Under the pieces are notes generated by a model. That model had not been told where the DNA came from and searched no databases. It saw nothing but the letters and a program-made list of their open reading frames with translations. Source: Flavobacterium sp. (GTDB lineage Bacteria; Bacteroidota; Bacteroidia; Flavobacteriales; Flavobacteriaceae). From it: a DNA stretch of 55,136 nt. Position numbers and translations under genes: made by a program. This document shows, in pieces, positions 10,252-19,775 of the stretch; position 1 is the stretch's first letter, and each line of letters opens with the position of its first letter. The DNA lies in assembly GCA_012837155.1 (NCBI GenBank), contig CP051546.1, forward strand, positions 225,338-280,473, given 5' to 3'.

Positions 10252-10890
10252 TTAAGTAACATTTAGATTAAACTTAGAGTCATTCCCGTCAAGTAATACC
10301 TTAGTATTTTCTATATTATTCTCATACACGTGTACATTACCCAAAAACAACGTAATGCTTTTCAAAGGCAAGTCAATCTGCTTACTTATCAAGTACAGGC
10401 GATATATATCCGCTGGTAAGCCTAGATTAGCGTCAGAGCTACGTTGGTATGCAGTAACAATAAGTTTTCCTTTCTCTATTTGGAATTGAATAAGACTCAA
10501 ACAAGGTTGTTGGTTACTCTCAGTATTGTTGGAGCCTAGGAATAACACATAATTCTTTGACGTTCGTTTTTCTTTATTGATGCGCTCAATAAGCTTTGGT
10601 AGCTGCTCAAAATACGTAGGATAGCTATTGACCAATATTGGTCCACAATAATCCCACCAAGTAACACCGATGTCTCTATAGGCTTCCGTTGAGCGTTCTC
10701 CTGCCATGAACAAACCCAATTCATCTCTTAACTTCTTTTTGGCCACGGCGTGACTTTCAAATAAAACTAATAAATCCAAGGGTTTTAATTCTAAGGCTTG
10801 GTTTAGAAGATAAGTAATTGAGCCCTTTTTATTGGTTTGAGTTCTACCTTTTTCAAGGATTTTGCTAAGGATTTGATGGTACTTATTCAT
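10252..10890 (-). CDS. Divergent thymidylate-synthase-like protein
   Basis: Thymidylate-synthase fold, 212 residues against about 264 for ThyA. The C-terminal half shows the family order: NQQPCLSLIQFQ (the PCH-type cysteine region), then AYQRSSDANLGLPADIYRLYLI (the RSxDxxLGxPxN nucleotide loop) and LGNVHVYENNIENT (the GDxHxYxNH region). Earlier, GVTWWDYCG resembles the W-D-W block. His after the catalytic Cys is replaced by Leu. Phage members of this fold include dUMP hydroxymethylases used for modified bases. It overlaps the methylase gene by 8 bases (ATGAATAA), so the two are translated together. Whether it methylates dUMP, hydroxymethylates it or is inactive cannot be told. Confidence 0.7.
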   Translation of the reverse strand: MNKYHQILSKILEKGRTQTNKKGSITYLLNQALELKPLDLLVLFESHAVAKKKLRDELGLFMAGERSTEAYRDIGVTWWDYCGPILVNSYPTYFEQLPKLIERINKEKRTSKNYVLFLGSNNTESNQQPCLSLIQFQIEKGKLIVTAYQRSSDANLGLPADIYRLYLISKQIDLPLKSITLFLGNVHVYENNIENTKVLLDGNDSKFNLNVT

Positions 10891-11716
10891 TTTTATAAAG
10901 CATTATGTCTGTATAACTGGCGTTATAATTTACTGTAGCATTCATAGTGGCTGTGGTAGAACCCGTAAAAGGATTACTCATTGGTGTTTTTGTTTCTATC
11001 CACTCACAAAGCTCGATTATTGAAGACTTATTTGACGTAAAATAAAAATACTTCGTACCGTCAAGAACCTGTAGCACATCCAAGTAATCCTTTAATTTCC
11101 AATAACTCTTATAAGTTCCTGCATCTGTTGACAAATACGGGGGGGCAACCAAGAATACTACATTCGGTAAATCTTTGTATTTCGCAAACAATTCTTTATA
11201 GCACTGGCTCACGACTTCCAACCCGTCCAAGTACCCAGTAGCATCATAAGCCGATTGTCGGATGCAGTTGTAAAGTGTTTCCTTTTCCAATTGCTCAAAG
11301 GAAAGTGCATATTTCATTGAGAATAGCACCGAACTTGAAAGGGTGATATAATCAACATAACCAGCATTGTCTTCCAACTGGATTCGCTCAATTACCTGGT
11401 CTCGAATAACACCTGTTATCCGCTTATCTTTTGGGTGATCTTTTAAAATCACTCTCAAATCGCTGATAAGTTGATTCGTCTTATTAATGTTTTCAAGCCT
11501 TACCCTATAATTGTCAAAGTCATTATAGACTACTTTTGCATCCGGGTATATTGATTTAACGGTATGACTTAACAAACCGCTGCCTCCAAATAAATCTACA
11601 TAAGTCGCTGTTGGAGAATACCCTTTTAAAGCAGGTTTAAACTGTTTTAAAAACTTCCTTTTTTGTCCCATAAACGGTAAAGGTGCCGTTGTAAAAATTT
11701 TCTTTTTTAATTCCAT
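10883..11716 (-). CDS. D12-class DNA adenine methylase-like protein
   Basis: Dam-type N6-adenine methyltransferase, 277 residues. Motif X is PLPFMGQKRKFLKQF, the AdoMet motif I is YVDLFGGSGLLS, followed by VVYNDFDNYR. The catalytic motif IV should read DPPY, but here it is LVAPPYLS: the Asp position is Ala (GCC CCC CCG). That loss could be real or an error beside a seven-C run. It is the last but one gene of the leftward late operon, the position where Mu carries its DNA modification gene, which suggests protection of phage DNA from host restriction. Confidence 0.8.
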   Translation of the reverse strand: MELKKKIFTTAPLPFMGQKRKFLKQFKPALKGYSPTATYVDLFGGSGLLSHTVKSIYPDAKVVYNDFDNYRVRLENINKTNQLISDLRVILKDHPKDKRITGVIRDQVIERIQLEDNAGYVDYITLSSSVLFSMKYALSFEQLEKETLYNCIRQSAYDATGYLDGLEVVSQCYKELFAKYKDLPNVVFLVAPPYLSTDAGTYKSYWKLKDYLDVLQVLDGTKYFYFTSNKSSIIELCEWIETKTPMSNPFTGSTTATMNATVNYNASYTDIMLYKNE

Positions 11717-11757
11717 TCGTTTTTTGATTAATGATTGAAAACTGTATATTTGTACTT

Positions 11758-11863
11758 CTCACAGTATTTTGAAAAATAGCAAAGCCACAACAGAAGACTT
11801 ATGTCCTCCGATGTGGCTTTGCGGCTAAATTAAATACTGTGAGAGGTTTTAATTTCGGAGGAC
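11758..11863. ncRNA. Candidate structured RNA: nested hairpin with pseudoknot potential
   Basis: Outer arms CTCACAGTATTT (11758-11769) and AAATACTGTGAG (11832-11843) are perfectly complementary, as are inner arms GCAAAGCCACA (11779-11789) and TGTGGCTTTGC (11812-11822). The apical loop contains GTCCTCCGA (11803-11811), whose exact complement TCGGAGGAC follows the hairpin at 11855-11863, so loop and tail could pair as a pseudoknot. It occupies the gap between DUF1353 and the methylase gene. Direction unknown. Not matched to a known family. Confidence 0.45.
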
Positions 11864-11894
11864 TATTTTTACTTCCCGTCCTCCTTAGGAATTA

Positions 11895-12315
11895 TTAATT
11901 ATCCCAAACCCTTTTTCCGAAACATCGAACCGCCCAAAAGCGCAAATAATTATCTATGTTTTTGAATGACCATTTTAGAGTTCCATTAACAGCTCGTTCC
12001 CATTTGAGCAGCTCCTGATCTGCAAATCGTTGGCTTACAATTTTATTTACATATAAATAATCGTGAATCAGAAAGGCTATTTCGGCATCAGAATCAGGCT
12101 TTATAATTCCTTGTAAAAATGATGGCACGCTCGCTAAATCCCACTTAAAACCATTTGAAATGGTATGTATTTGGCCGTTTGAAAGTTCAATATTCACATT
12201 TTTTAATAAACGGTATTCATTCTTTGTATTTGAACCATAGACACGGCTTTTTTTCAATTGGATTCTCGCCGCTAATTAAAATTTCTTTAATGTTTAATAA
12301 TGTTATTGTCTGCAT
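11895..12315 (-). CDS. DUF1353 phage protein
   Basis: Small phage protein of unknown role. NGFKWDLASVPSFLQGIIKPDS followed by AFLIHDYLY and ADQELLKW is the DUF1353 pattern (Asp, His-Asp and Asp residues that look like a metal or peptidase-like site). The 120-residue frame begins at a doubtful MKKSRVYGS; the upstream frame MQTITLLNIKEILISGENPIEK joins it if one A is removed from an A run near 12252, so I start at 12315. It lies between tail genes and the modification genes. Confidence 0.72.
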
Positions 12316-12324
12316 TTTTTGTTT

Positions 12325-12744
12325 TTAAAAATTAAACCTTCCGTCTTTATCCTCTTCGATGATGTATGCTGATATAATTGCCTTCATTGGCACGTTCATG
12401 TCCAGCATCAGCATTTTGATATAATCAAAAGCGGGCATCGTTTCATATCTTTCAGTTTCGTTGATGATAATACCGTTTTCGTCCTTTTGCTCCTTAAAAT
12501 CAGGATTCAAAATAGGAGCGAAATTTTCATCTCGACGCCTCATTAGTTGAGAATTATCGATATGCCAATCGGGCACCTGCGTGTTGAACACATTACTCAC
12601 ATCTTGCCCATTCATTGTTGAAGCAATTCGATAATAAATATCGAAAGTTGATGTGTCGGAATTCAAATTGATCCCGACAATATTGATTGTTCTTTTTACA
12701 TCTGTAAAGTTTTTACAGTTTGAAATTGATTGTGTGATTAACAT
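12325..12744 (-). CDS. Hypothetical tail-region protein
   Basis: 139 residues, intact, not recognised. It starts MLITQSISNCKNFTDVKRTIN and ends KDGRFNF. No membrane segment or signal peptide. It lies 10 bases after the preceding tail gene, so it is in the tail operon; a tail accessory or fibre-associated role is only inferred from that place. Confidence 0.6.
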   Translation of the reverse strand: MLITQSISNCKNFTDVKRTINIVGINLNSDTSTFDIYYRIASTMNGQDVSNVFNTQVPDWHIDNSQLMRRRDENFAPILNPDFKEQKDENGIIINETERYETMPAFDYIKMLMLDMNVPMKAIISAYIIEEDKDGRFNF

Positions 12745-12754
12745 AATTTTTGAT

Positions 12755-13513
12755 TTATCGGATTGTTTCTAAAAAAAGAGCATAATTGTTTAAACGTATT
12801 GTTCTATCCGTGTTTTGACCTCCAGCATTGGTAGGGTCTGCATAGGTAACCGTATTTACAAACACAAAACTAAAAGAGGCTTCCGCTGCTCCAAAAGTTC
12901 TAGTGTTACCAGCATTTCGTAGATAATATGTTGCATCCGCATTGGTTATAATGCCGTTATTTATTGTTTGAACCACCAATTGAATTGTTGACCATTGTGC
13001 TACCAATGGATCAGATGCTTGTATATTGGTCATAAATGGATTTTGATAATTTTTGAACCCATTATTATTTAAACCTGAAAATTCCATAATTTTCACCTGT
13101 GTAACTGGTGATGTTCCAGTGTAATTCGTCGAAAATAATCCATTATTTATTTTTAAGAAAACTTCTGTTTTTGCAACGGTAGGGGCAGTTGTTCCAGAAT
13201 TTTGATATGGATAATAAACTTCGTTTATTGCGTTTAATCTTAAAACTGACACGTTTGCAATTTTTCCAGTTATCGTAGAACTGGACGTATTGGTAGCAGT
13301 TGCAGAAATAGCCCCCGATATATTAGTCTGAATAGATGAAAGGTTTTTAAATGCAATTAAGATCAGTCCATCGGATGTTGTAATTAATCTGGATTTTACA
13401 TTTAAATGAGTTTCCCAAAGATTACCATTTGCATCACGTTCAATGGCTCCGTTTTGAGGCTGAGTTGTTAAACCTCCATTTGTTCCAGTTCCATTAGGAA
13501 TGATTAATACCAT
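12755..13513 (-). CDS. Putative tail/fibre structural protein
   Basis: 252 residues, rich in Asn, Thr, Ser and Ile and predicted beta-structure, with no cysteine: typical of a fibre tip or receptor-binding protein. It starts MVLIIPNGTGTNGGLTTQPQNG, has GAIERDANGNLWETHLNVKSRLI near the N-terminus and ends YALFLETIR. In the original phage it followed the fibre gene (stop at 14681) by about 35 bases; IS630-B now fills that gap and may cut its transcription. No family recognised. Confidence 0.6.
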   Translation of the reverse strand: MVLIIPNGTGTNGGLTTQPQNGAIERDANGNLWETHLNVKSRLITTSDGLILIAFKNLSSIQTNISGAISATATNTSSSTITGKIANVSVLRLNAINEVYYPYQNSGTTAPTVAKTEVFLKINNGLFSTNYTGTSPVTQVKIMEFSGLNNNGFKNYQNPFMTNIQASDPLVAQWSTIQLVVQTINNGIITNADATYYLRNAGNTRTFGAAEASFSFVFVNTVTYADPTNAGGQNTDRTIRLNNYALFLETIR

Positions 13514-13529
13514 TGATTTTTATAAAATA

Positions 13530-14667
13530 GTCCAAAAACACTCGAAACATTTTTTTTATTCACATTGGACTAAAATATAAAAATCGTATATTTGGCTTAA
13601 GAAAGAAAATATATGTCGTCACCAAAAATATTACAATAAAGGAGAGCTTGTCGGAGCTCAAAAAAATTCAAAAAAGAGCAACCCCATGATTGCAAAGAGA
13701 GTACATGCTTTACTTGTTTTTAAAGAAAATGAACTGAATGGAATTTCTAAAAGAGAGGTTGCTCAAGCCATAGGGGTTAATCATAATAGTATTCAGTCGT
13801 GGCGCGACCTCTATATTAATGGAGGGATTGAACTACTGACAAGACATTCTAAAAAAGGATACAAGCCCAGTGTTATAACTTTGGAAGAAGAGCAAGCTTT
13901 AAGAGAACAGATGTTTAATCCTGAAAACGGGTTTGTTGGATACGTCGAACTGTTAGCTTGGTTTGATGAAAAGTTTGGGAAACAAACTAATTACAGCACT
14001 TTCAAAGGGTACGTTTATAGAAAATTCAAGGCAAAAATAAAGACCGCAAGAAAAATTCATGTTAAGAAAGACCAAATTAAGGTTGAGGATTTTAAAAAAA
14101 TTTCAGTAAAGAATGTGAAAACATCTACAACGAAAAAGGATGGGGATTTAAAACAATAAACTTGTATTGTCAAGATGAAAGTCGGTTCGGGATGTTTACT
14201 AGAAACGGAAAAGCCTTAACGGCAAAAGGAATTAAGCCGATATGTGTCTTTCAACAAGTATTCAAAGCCACATGGTTATTTGGTGCTTATTCACCATTTA
14301 CAGGAGATCATTTTGAATTGGAATTACCCCATTGCAATTCAAATAATTTTCAACTATTCCTAAATGAATTTTCAAAAGAGAGACCTGATGAATTTAAAAT
14401 AATAATCTTAGATAATGGTGCATTTCACAAATCAAAGACCCTTACCATTCCAAATAACATAGCGTTACTTTTTATCCCACCATATTCACCAGAACTCAAT
14501 CCCTCAGAAAAAATATGGTGGCGAATGAAAAGGGCTTTTACTGGAAAACTGCACAAATCACTAGAAGAGGTAAGTTCTTTCATAGAGAATGAGGTGAAAA
14601 AACTAACTAATGAAATTGTCAAGAAAACCTGTGAATTTGAATATATCGTTTCATCTCCTTTTTGGAC
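13530..14667 (+). mobile_element. IS630-B inside the prophage
   Basis: IS630-family element of 1138 bp. Ends are GTCCAAAAA and TTTTTGGAC, each next to a TA (13528-13529 and 14668-14669), the usual IS630 target duplication. It differs from IS630-A in ends and in transposase. It landed between two tail genes without breaking either. Confidence 0.85.
13565..13594 (+). promoter_or_regulatory. Promoter of the IS630-B transposase
   Basis: TTG at 13565-13567, 19 bases, then TATATTTG at 13587-13594: a full match to the Bacteroidota consensus, upstream of the transposase. Confidence 0.65.
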
Positions 14668-14680
14668 TAAACTGTATTAG
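13686..14680 (+). CDS. IS630-B transposase, two frames
   Basis: Frame 1 (from 13686, possibly earlier since KYYNKGELVGAQ reads in frame upstream) has helix-turn-helix segments (SKREVAQAIGVNHNSIQSWRD). Frame 2 (to 14680) is the DDE domain: first Asp in LYCQDESRFGM, second in IIILDNGAFHKS and Glu in PPYSPELNPSEKIWW. The switch falls at a TTTTAAAAAAATTTC run near 14094, where one extra A or a -1 slip gives FSKECENIYNEKGWGFK leading into frame 2. IS630 elements sometimes use programmed frameshifting at such runs, but indel error is as likely here. The stop TAG at 14678 lies in phage DNA, just beyond the element. Confidence 0.85.
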
Positions 14681-16285
14681 TCAATGGTATAATGGTGGAG
14701 TTGTCTCTGTACCTGCCGCTAACTCTACAGGAACATTCATTGTCCCTATATAATTGTATCCGTTAAAACTGCTATCAAATACAAATTGTACTGTAGTATT
14801 TGGGTTAAGGTAAAAATCCTTTCCATTTGGAAAACTCATTCCAAAATACGCCGTTGCTGATTTATGTTTTAAAAGTAATTTTTCACTTGAAAAATTGCTT
14901 ATGGACAAAATCATTCCATCAATTAAAGACACATTAAATTTAGGTATGGTTGCAATAGTAGTAGTGTAGCCAATGTCTGTCACATAAGCATTCGTTGGAA
15001 CACTTGTAAACTTGATGTTTGTAGACCCGTTTTGACCATTTATAGTGTAAGCATTTCCGTTTCTAGGTGTAAATATTGCTGTTGACATTTCTTGTGTTAC
15101 AGGAATATCAGTATAATACCGTCCTTCGAAAGTGAAGGCAAAATTATCTCCATCTAAAAAGCCTCCTTTGTCAACAAATAAGGCAATTCTAAATTGCGCC
15201 CAGGTTGCGGATATATCTTTACCAAACAGAACACCTTTTTTAACGATTGATCCGTTCTCTGTATTGGTGATAGTAATGACAGCCCCATTTTTTAAATTAC
15301 TTAAATATTCTTTTTTATTATCTCCCAACAAATTGGTAAAATTCAATAATAAGTAAGTGTTGTCAAATGAACTTCCAGTTTGGAAACCAAAATTACCGAT
15401 GCCGGGGTCATCATAACCTACAGCAGCACTTTTGAATGCATATTTGTCCCTGAAAACCACCGATTTGGATAAGCCCATTATTAACAGCATCTACAGTTGC
15501 TATTTTTTTGCCTGTGCCATCAATGTTTAGGTTATTTTGTACGCTTGAAAGTGCTACTTTGGTATTCTCCAAAACCTTACCCATTTCTGCTGTTAAGGCC
15601 TTTGTAACACCTCCGGTTGTAAGATCATTTACCAATATAGTAGCTAAGTAAGCTTCTACATTTTCTATAGCGTCAACTATTTCCTGAATAGTATCAAGAT
15701 TAATGTTGTCCGAAGCCAAAAGTGTATTAATACCGTCTATTTGGTTTTGTAATGGTAAAATTAATCCCTCAGCATAGGCTTTTCCAAACTCCAACATGTA
15801 AACATCTGAATCATAACAGCCTTCGCATTTGGATACAATGTTTCGTTAGTTTCATTCCCGGTTATTGTTGAAATTTTATTGATTTTGTCTTCCTTAGTCC
15901 CGAATGAAGCGTTCAAACTCTCTAATGTGTTCTTGTCTTGAGTAGTATAGTCTTCTGTCGAAAGCTGTTTCCCTGGAACCTTATCCACTTTTTTATCAAA
16001 CAAAGCGGCATGTGCATTTTCATCATTCAAATGTTCCTGCATGGCTGTGACATCCAGTTTTTTATCGAACTCATTTGAATGCGCATTGCTGTCAGTTAAA
16101 TGATTATCTAACACCGCTTTGTCTGCTTTGGATTGTAATAATTCGTCGATTCCTTCAATATCTACTACAGGTATTTTGTCATCTTTATGTCTAAAGCTAT
16201 CGAGCCAATCCCAAAATTGTTGTTGGGTTGGCTTTAAACCAGTTTTAAACCATTGTTTGATTGTATTTATTGCTTGTTTTGCCAT
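14681..16285 (-). CDS. Tail fibre protein, two frameshifts
   Basis: Long fibre protein of about 530 residues. The N-terminus (MAKQAINTIKQWFKTGLKPTQQQFWDWLDSF) is a common start of Bacteroidota phage fibres. Then come coiled repeats (LTDSNAHSNEFDKKLD, LNDENAHAALFDKKVD) and, at the C-terminus, a beta-rich domain. Frame changes near 15790 and 15470 join three open segments (16285-15761, 15797-15411, 15490-14681). It follows another fibre-like gene by three bases. A receptor-binding role is inferred from position and composition. Confidence 0.7.
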
Positions 16286-16288
16286 GAT

Positions 16289-17173
16289 TTATTTTTTAAC
16301 AATTATATAGTCGAATGCTATATTTTGAGTGTTTCCAGCTACTTCTCTTAGATATAGTTCGAACGCAAAAGTATTTATTGGCTTTGCCGTCCATATCACA
16401 TCATTATCATTATTCCAACTTGCTCCTTTTGAACGAATCGAACCTAATACCATATAATCGTATGTGTTTATTTGAGTAAAATACACGGTTCTTATAGTAT
16501 CTGTACCGTTAGAATCTCCAATATCAAAGGATCCTCTAGCTAGAATGTCAGATACTGCAATGGCAGACTTGTTTTTTACATAAGCATCTGAATTAACATC
16601 CGCGACATTCATATCCGACTGTACGTTGACTTCGGCTCCTCTTGCAATGGTGCCAAGTTTTTCCTCTATTGTGGAGACACTTTGCAATAGTGCATCAACT
16701 ACGGATTTTTCTGCTTTAGAATTTACTTTGGCATCCACTCTAGCTATTTCGGTGTAAACAGCCTCTATTTGGGTTTTGTCTGCTTTCAAAGCCAAAGCTT
16801 CTGGAATTTGCGTTGTTGGAAATGCCCTTTTAAAACTCGCCCAGGGATAACTCACCGTACCAACCCCAAAAGTGGCATAACGGACATAATGTACCTCGTT
16901 TATACCGCCATCTTCAAATTCCATGCTTTGCACTTCTTGCATTATGATAACATTCTGCGCGACGATACCCGAACGAAATTCCAATACTTCACCATTGATG
17001 TAAACCACACCATCACTTACGGTGTTTCCCACAAGGGCACAACCTTTTATAATGGCAATATCACCTGCCAAAGCACCCAACCCGTTATACAACTTATAAG
17101 CGGTTTGCATTTCGTCAAGTATCTCGGTATCCATCGGGAAACCTCCTGTTTGTATGAAATTAAATAAGTTCAT
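16289..17173 (-). CDS. Tail fibre or baseplate-attached protein
   Basis: 294 residues, intact. N-terminal MNLFNFIQTGGFPMDTEILDEMQTAY and GDIAIIKGCALVGNTVSDGVVYINGEVLEF resemble the baseplate-binding part of Bacteroidota tail fibres; the middle carries helical repeats (ALKADKTQIEAVYTEIARVDAKV) and the end a beta-rich domain. It overlaps the previous gene by four bases and precedes the main fibre gene by three, so the three are co-translated. Confidence 0.65.
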   Translation of the reverse strand: MNLFNFIQTGGFPMDTEILDEMQTAYKLYNGLGALAGDIAIIKGCALVGNTVSDGVVYINGEVLEFRSGIVAQNVIIMQEVQSMEFEDGGINEVHYVRYATFGVGTVSYPWASFKRAFPTTQIPEALALKADKTQIEAVYTEIARVDAKVNSKAEKSVVDALLQSVSTIEEKLGTIARGAEVNVQSDMNVADVNSDAYVKNKSAIAVSDILARGSFDIGDSNGTDTIRTVYFTQINTYDYMVLGSIRSKGASWNNDNDVIWTAKPINTFAFELYLREVAGNTQNIAFDYIIVKK

Positions 17174-17634
17174 ATTGCTTCTATTTTATATCGTTTGCCT
17201 CCCATTTTATAAAAGTCAATCAAGGCTTTTAGTTCGTAAGGAGATGTGTTTATAATTTCAATCGGCGCATACACTATAAAGTCTACACCGGTGTCTGCAT
17301 AATCGGAACGCTGTCGTAGGAACATTTTACCTAAATATTTCGGGCGATTTTCGGAAGTGGTGTATAAATACGGTCTTTTATATCGATTCCCATCACCTAT
17401 ATAAATCCGTCTTAAGGAAACATCCAACTTATCATTGAGTACTTTTCTCAAGTAGCATATTTGCCCGGTATGCTCAACTTTATATAAATTATCCGTTCTA
17501 AAAATCGACCATTTGTAATACAAAGAATCTATCGGAACCAGAAGCGATTGTAAATAACTTACGAACACAGGTTTTCGCAGAAAAGTTGGAAGCATTACAA
17601 TTGCCAACCGGTTATAATCTATTTTATACCACAT
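17170..17634 (-). CDS. Baseplate protein, Mu gp48-like by position
   Basis: 154 residues, intact, no motif recognised. It starts MWYKIDYNRLAIVMLPTFLRKP and ends KMGGKRYKIEAI. It lies between baseplate J and the fibre genes, the place of Mu gp48, and overlaps both neighbours by a few bases. A wedge or tail-tip role is inferred from order only. Confidence 0.55.
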   Translation of the reverse strand: MWYKIDYNRLAIVMLPTFLRKPVFVSYLQSLLVPIDSLYYKWSIFRTDNLYKVEHTGQICYLRKVLNDKLDVSLRRIYIGDGNRYKRPYLYTTSENRPKYLGKMFLRQRSDYADTGVDFIVYAPIEIINTSPYELKALIDFYKMGGKRYKIEAI

Positions 17635-18065
17635 AGGTTATGTTATTAAAATTTGGCACTTCATAATAGCCACTCTCGGGAATTGCTTTTACATTTATGG
17701 GTTGCGGTGTTCCGTAGCCTCCAATTGCAGGGTCTATCCAGCTTGATTTCACTTCGATTATGTGTGGAATGCGTACGCCTTCTATCTGCTGTAATTTATC
17801 CACAAGATGAGCAAGAACCAACTCTCCGTTAAATGGCAGTTCCTTCATATACTCAGTTATTGCAACTTCAACAGGCTTACCACCGTTTAAAATGGAATTA
17901 CCATTTGCATCAATCAATAAAGGATCACGGTAAATTTGCAATGTCAAATACAGCCTGTCCGGCAAATAATTAACAACTGATATTTTAATCCCTGCATATT
18001 TCACTTCGTTTATATAATCCTCAAAAGCCTCCCGTTGAGGATTAGTAATCGGTGCCAAAACCCCA

Positions 18066-18073
18066 TTAGATTC
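18066..18073. repeat. 8-bp target duplication, left of IS1182
   Basis: TTAGATTC here and at 19827-19834, directly outside the element ends GAGGGTACTG and CAGTACCCTC. Confidence 0.9.
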
Positions 18074-18114
18074 GAGGGTACTGAAAAAGTCTTTTTTCGA
18101 ATAAATTGATAAAT

Positions 18115-18152
18115 AAAAGGAGTAGAAAGCTTAGGATTTCTACTCCTTTTTT
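18115..18152. terminator. Terminator near the left end of IS1182
   Basis: AAAAGGAGTAGAAA and TTTCTACTCCTTTT form a 14-bp stem, followed by a T run, between the IS end and the transposase start. Confidence 0.75.
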
Positions 18153-18185
18153 GGTATATTTAGCTGTAATTATAAGGTTTTTTAC

Positions 18186-19634
18186 ATGTTAGTACAGCAA
18201 CAAACAATACAGTTCAGCGAGCATTCCTCTTTATATGATTTAATTATTCCAAGGAATAATCTTTTGAGAAAAATTAACGATTTGATAGACTTTTCATTTA
18301 TCTACGATGAGTTGTTAAATAAATACTGCACCAATAATGGACGTATGGCAGAAAGTCCCGTTCGTATGTTCAAGTATTTGCTTCTTAAAACAATTTACAC
18401 CGTTTCCGATGTTGATGTAGTGGAACGTTCGCGTTACGATATGTCCTTTAAATATTTTTTGGATATGAATCCAGAAGACGATGTTATTAATCCGAGTTCG
18501 TTGACCAAATTCAGAAAACTACGTTTGAAAGACACCGACTTGTTAAATCTATTGATAAACAAAACAGTAACCATAGCTATTGAAAAAGGAATAATTCGTT
18601 CGAAGTCCATTATCGTTGATGCCACTCATACTTTATCAAGATCTAATCCGTTTTTAGCCATCGATGTATTGAGAGAACGCTCCAAGTTACTTCGAAAAAC
18701 AGTATACACCTTTGACGACCAATTCAAAGAACGTATGCCCAAAAAAAATACCGACAATGATTTAGAAAAGGAGCTGGCTTATTGCAAAGAGTTAGAAAAA
18801 CGCATAGAAAATGAGCCGTCTATAAGTTCAATACCCGCTGTGAAGGAAAAATTAAATCTGCTAAAAGAATCCGTAGAAGACACTCAAGAAAATTTAACCC
18901 TATCCAAAGATACCGATGCAAAAATAGGTCATAAATCTGCCGAGAGTTCCTTTTTTGGCTACAAAACTCATTTGGCTATGACCGAAGAGCGCATCATTAC
19001 CGCGGCTGTAGTTACATCTGGAGAAAAAGGCGATGGACCAGAATTACCTAAACTTTTAGAAATCAGTCAAGAAAACGGAGTTGATGTAGATACCATTATT
19101 GGCGACGGAGCTTATTCTGGAAAAGAGAATCTTAAAATTACAACTGAACAAAACATAAAAATAGTAGCGCGTCTAAATCCATCTATAACCCAAGGCTTTA
19201 GGAAAGATGAAGATAAATTTGATTACAATAAAGATGCCGATAGGTTTGTTTGCCCAGCAGGGCATTTAGCAATACGAAAAGCGCGCCAAGGCACTAAAGA
19301 TGTCGGGGTAAATCAAGTAGATACTTACTATTTTGATGTCGAAAAATGCAAGCATTGCCCTTTAAAGGAAGGTTGTTATAAAGATGGAGCCAAGACAAAA
19401 ACGTATTCGGTATCCATAAAATCAGAATTGCATCAAGACCAAATGGCTTTTCAAGAAACAGAATATTACAAAGAAAAAGCAAAACATCGATACAAGATAG
19501 AAGCTAAAAATAGCGAGTTAAAAAATATACACGGTTATGATAGAGCAATATCATACGGTATTACCAATATGCAAATGCAAGGTGCAATAGCAATTTTTAC
19601 AGTCAACTTAAAAAGAATACTCAAATTAATGTAG
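18186..19634 (+). CDS. IS1182-family transposase
   Basis: 482 residues, intact. N-terminal DUF772 region (FIYDELLNKYCTNNGRMAESP, then RYDMSFKYFLDMNPEDD), a DDE_Tnp_1-type core with Asp in SIIVDATHT, IIGDGAYSGKEN and a conserved HRYKIEAKNSELK at the Glu position, and the cysteine cluster CKHCPLKEGCY typical of IS1182. It reads opposite to the baseplate gene it interrupts. Confidence 0.95.
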   Translation: MLVQQQTIQFSEHSSLYDLIIPRNNLLRKINDLIDFSFIYDELLNKYCTNNGRMAESPVRMFKYLLLKTIYTVSDVDVVERSRYDMSFKYFLDMNPEDDVINPSSLTKFRKLRLKDTDLLNLLINKTVTIAIEKGIIRSKSIIVDATHTLSRSNPFLAIDVLRERSKLLRKTVYTFDDQFKERMPKKNTDNDLEKELAYCKELEKRIENEPSISSIPAVKEKLNLLKESVEDTQENLTLSKDTDAKIGHKSAESSFFGYKTHLAMTEERIITAAVVTSGEKGDGPELPKLLEISQENGVDVDTIIGDGAYSGKENLKITTEQNIKIVARLNPSITQGFRKDEDKFDYNKDADRFVCPAGHLAIRKARQGTKDVGVNQVDTYYFDVEKCKHCPLKEGCYKDGAKTKTYSVSIKSELHQDQMAFQETEYYKEKAKHRYKIEAKNSELKNIHGYDRAISYGITNMQMQGAIAIFTVNLKRILKLM

Positions 19635-19726
19635 AAAATGTAATCTACACGTGCATTTTACCAAATGAACCTGTATAAGTCAAAAACAGACACATACAAT
19701 CAACAATAAAAAACAGTTACAAAAAT

Positions 19727-19775
19727 AAAACCGCTTATAACGGATGCTTAAAATCCTGTTATAAGCGGTTTTTTA
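19727..19775. terminator. Terminator near the right end of IS1182
   Basis: AAAACCGCTTATAAC and GTTATAAGCGGTTTT form a 15-bp stem around a loop, followed by TTTT, after the transposase gene. Confidence 0.82.

Noticed and set aside
13530-14667. IS630-B as a second copy of IS630-A
   Set aside because: Ends (GTCCAAAAA against AGTACTTGA) and transposase sequences differ.
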